Positions 30,078-31,548 of a stretch of 31,548 nucleotides of DNA are shown here, one piece after another. This DNA comes from Purshia tridentata (Eukaryota > Streptophyta > Magnoliopsida > Rosales > Rosaceae): contig QANT01001809.1 of assembly GCA_003254885.1 (NCBI GenBank), forward strand, positions 1-31,548, in the 5' to 3' direction. The translations under genes were made by a program, and so were the position numbers. Position 1 is the first letter of the stretch. Every line of letters begins with the position of its first letter. A model generated the notes under the pieces. It saw only the letters and a program-made list of their open reading frames with translations, was not told the DNA's origin and made no database searches.

Positions 30078-31472
30078 GGGAAAATTTTCCAAACATGACA
30101 CATACCTTAAGGGTTGCTGCATTTCAGGATACAAATTTTTTTTCGTGTTAATTAAGGACACATACTTACAGTTTGTGCCATTGTAGTCCTTTTCTGTTGC
30201 TTCTGTCAAAGGGTCCGTTTAAAATGGACCACGTGCCACACATGTGATTTATTTTAAGTTAATTTAAATTTAAAAGTAAAAAAAAAAAGATTAAGATTAA
30301 AAACAAAAAACCAAAAAAAAAAGATTAAAGGGAAAACCAAAGAGGAGGTGCAGATCGCACCCCTTTCTACCTCCGACGGCAACCCAACACGTCGGCGCTG
30401 TCCACCTCACCCATCTCTCTCTCTCGCTCTCTCTTTTCCCCTCTCTTTGTCTCTTTCTCTCTCTCTGTTTGTCTCTTTCTCCCTCTTTTTTATCCTTCAT
30501 AACCTCGTGTTGGGCAGAGAGCATGAAAGAAGCATGCTAGGTTTGATTGCTGGGTTTGATGCATCGAAAGAACATGAGAGAAGCAGCAAAAATGGTGAAC
30601 TCCANGAAGCATGCTGGGTTTGATTGCTGGGTTTGATGCAATCTATGGGTTTAATTGATGACTAGGTTTGATTCACAATCAAGATCGCACATGAGCAATT
30701 CAAATAAATTATGAACATAATCAAGAAGACTAGAAGAAAGAACAGCCAAAAAGTAATTGATTTTTATTGATTTGTGTCGTAAATCTTACTCAAAGAAAGA
30801 GAAAGGTGGAGAATAAGAAACATCAACTCAAATTTGATAATCCCACTTCAGATTTGATAAACCCACTTCATTTTTTTTTTCTCCTCATTTGAATCAAGAC
30901 CTTCACCTTAAAAGAAAAAATAAAGAGAGAGGGAGGAGCAGAAAAAGAAACAATAGAGGAGTGAAAGAGAGGGGAAAAGAGAGTGGTGGCTGGCTGGAGT
31001 TGGTTGGAGTCGTCGCNAAGGTTATGAAGGATACAAAAGAAGGAGAAAGAAATAGACAGAGAGGGAGAAAGAGACAGACAAAGAAGGAGAAAAAGAGAGG
31101 AAGAGGGGGAAAGAAAATGAGAGAAAAATGGGTGAGGTGGGCAACGCCGATGTGTTGGGTTGTCGTCGGAGGTAGAAAGGGGTTGGGTGGGGAGGGGGTG
31201 CGATCTGCACCTCCTCTTTGGTTTTTCCTTCAATCCTTTTTTATTTTATTTTAATCTTAATCTTTTTTTTTTTAGTTTTAAATTCAAATTAACTTAAAAT
31301 AAATCACGTGTGTGGCACGTGGTCCATTTTAGATGAACCCTTTGACGGAAGTAACAGAAAGGACTACAATGGCACAAACTCTAAGTATGTGTCCTTAATT
31401 AACACGAAAAAAAATTTGTATCCTAAAATGCAACAACCCCCAAAGTATGTGTCCTGTTTGGAAAGTTTTCCC
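30078..31472. mobile_element. Non-autonomous TIR element of 1.4 kb with arms of about 430-450 bp
   Basis: The left arm (30078 to about 30505) and right arm (about 31019-31472) are long inverted copies. They start GGGAAAATTTTCC on the left and, reverse-complemented, GGGAAAACTTTCC on the right. Shared blocks include ACACATACTTA, GGACCACGTGCCACAC, GCAGATCGCACCCC, CAACCCAACAC and TATCCTTCATAACCT. Very long arms and GGGAAAA ends suggest a Mutator-type element, but no clear 9-bp flanking duplication is visible. The 510-base centre encodes no transposase and contains two copies of a 35-bp unit. Single N bases lie at 30605 and 31017. Confidence 0.82.
30529..30640 (+). repeat. 35-bp direct repeat inside the TIR element
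   Basis: GAAGCATGCT-GGTTTGATT, then GCTGGGTTTGATGCA, occurs at 30529-30563 and 30606-30640 with one difference. An N immediately precedes the second copy. Confidence 0.85.
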
Positions 31473-31548
31473 TTAAATGATCAGTTATTTCCTTAGAATC
31501 TGATTATTGAGAGTGATAACATCTGCTGCTGCTGCTACTAATATTACA

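Noticed and set aside
30297..31254. Several open frames of 75-121 codons rich in Arg/Glu/Lys or Ser/Leu
   Set aside because: They fall in the GA/CT-rich arms of the TIR element, two run through N bases, and they mirror each other between arms. They are composition artefacts, not genes.
1..31548. Search for a novel multigene defence or biosynthetic system, CRISPR array, or clear tRNA/rRNA genes
   Set aside because: The three genes are unrelated plant nuclear genes, no regular spaced repeats were seen, and no tRNA or rRNA sequence was recognised. The only tRNA-like motif is the copia primer site.

Overview
This is nuclear DNA from a dicot plant. It is AT-rich, has GT-AG introns, and carries three recognisable plant genes separated by long gene-poor stretches full of small transposable elements. 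The RbcS protein looks most like Rosaceae sequences as I remember them (perhaps Prunus). That placement is an inference and was not tested by alignment.

Layout. (1) 1-5100: local repeats, then a promoter with three tandem 28-bp units that each carry an E2F-type site, then an apparently intact four-exon RDR1 gene on the + strand (RNA-dependent RNA polymerase 1, about 1095 residues, DLDGD catalytic motif). (2) 5100-12750: gene-poor DNA with two MITEs bounded by terminal inverted repeats (9217-9631 with a perfect 9-bp target duplication; 10044-10490), a hairpin-bearing dispersed repeat, and a 49-bp tandem duplication. (3) 12750-15800: a single-exon AP2/ERF transcription factor on the - strand (DREB A-6 type, ERF053/ERF054/RAP2.4-like, several polyglutamine tracts) with a long leader containing one short uORF. 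(4) 16180-24400: a long purine/pyrimidine foldback, further MITEs, a 260-bp tandem duplication, and two related elements lying head to head. (5) 24400-27600: retrotransposon debris. This comprises an RNase H-like tail fragment and a decayed Ty1/copia element (LTR, tRNA-iMet primer site, broken gag), with a Mutator-like MITE inserted in gag. (6) 27640-29150: a three-exon RbcS gene (Rubisco small subunit) with a compact I-box/G-box/I-box promoter. (7) 29150-31548: a LINE-like 3' end and a 1.4-kb Mutator-type element with arms of about 430-450 bp.

The three genes do not form a pathway: antiviral RNA silencing, stress or developmental transcription control, and carbon fixation. I found no previously undescribed multigene system. 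The items most worth following up are the triple E2F-like array upstream of RDR1, the 16.3-kb foldback, the exon-2 substitutions in RbcS, and the MITE families with clear target duplications.
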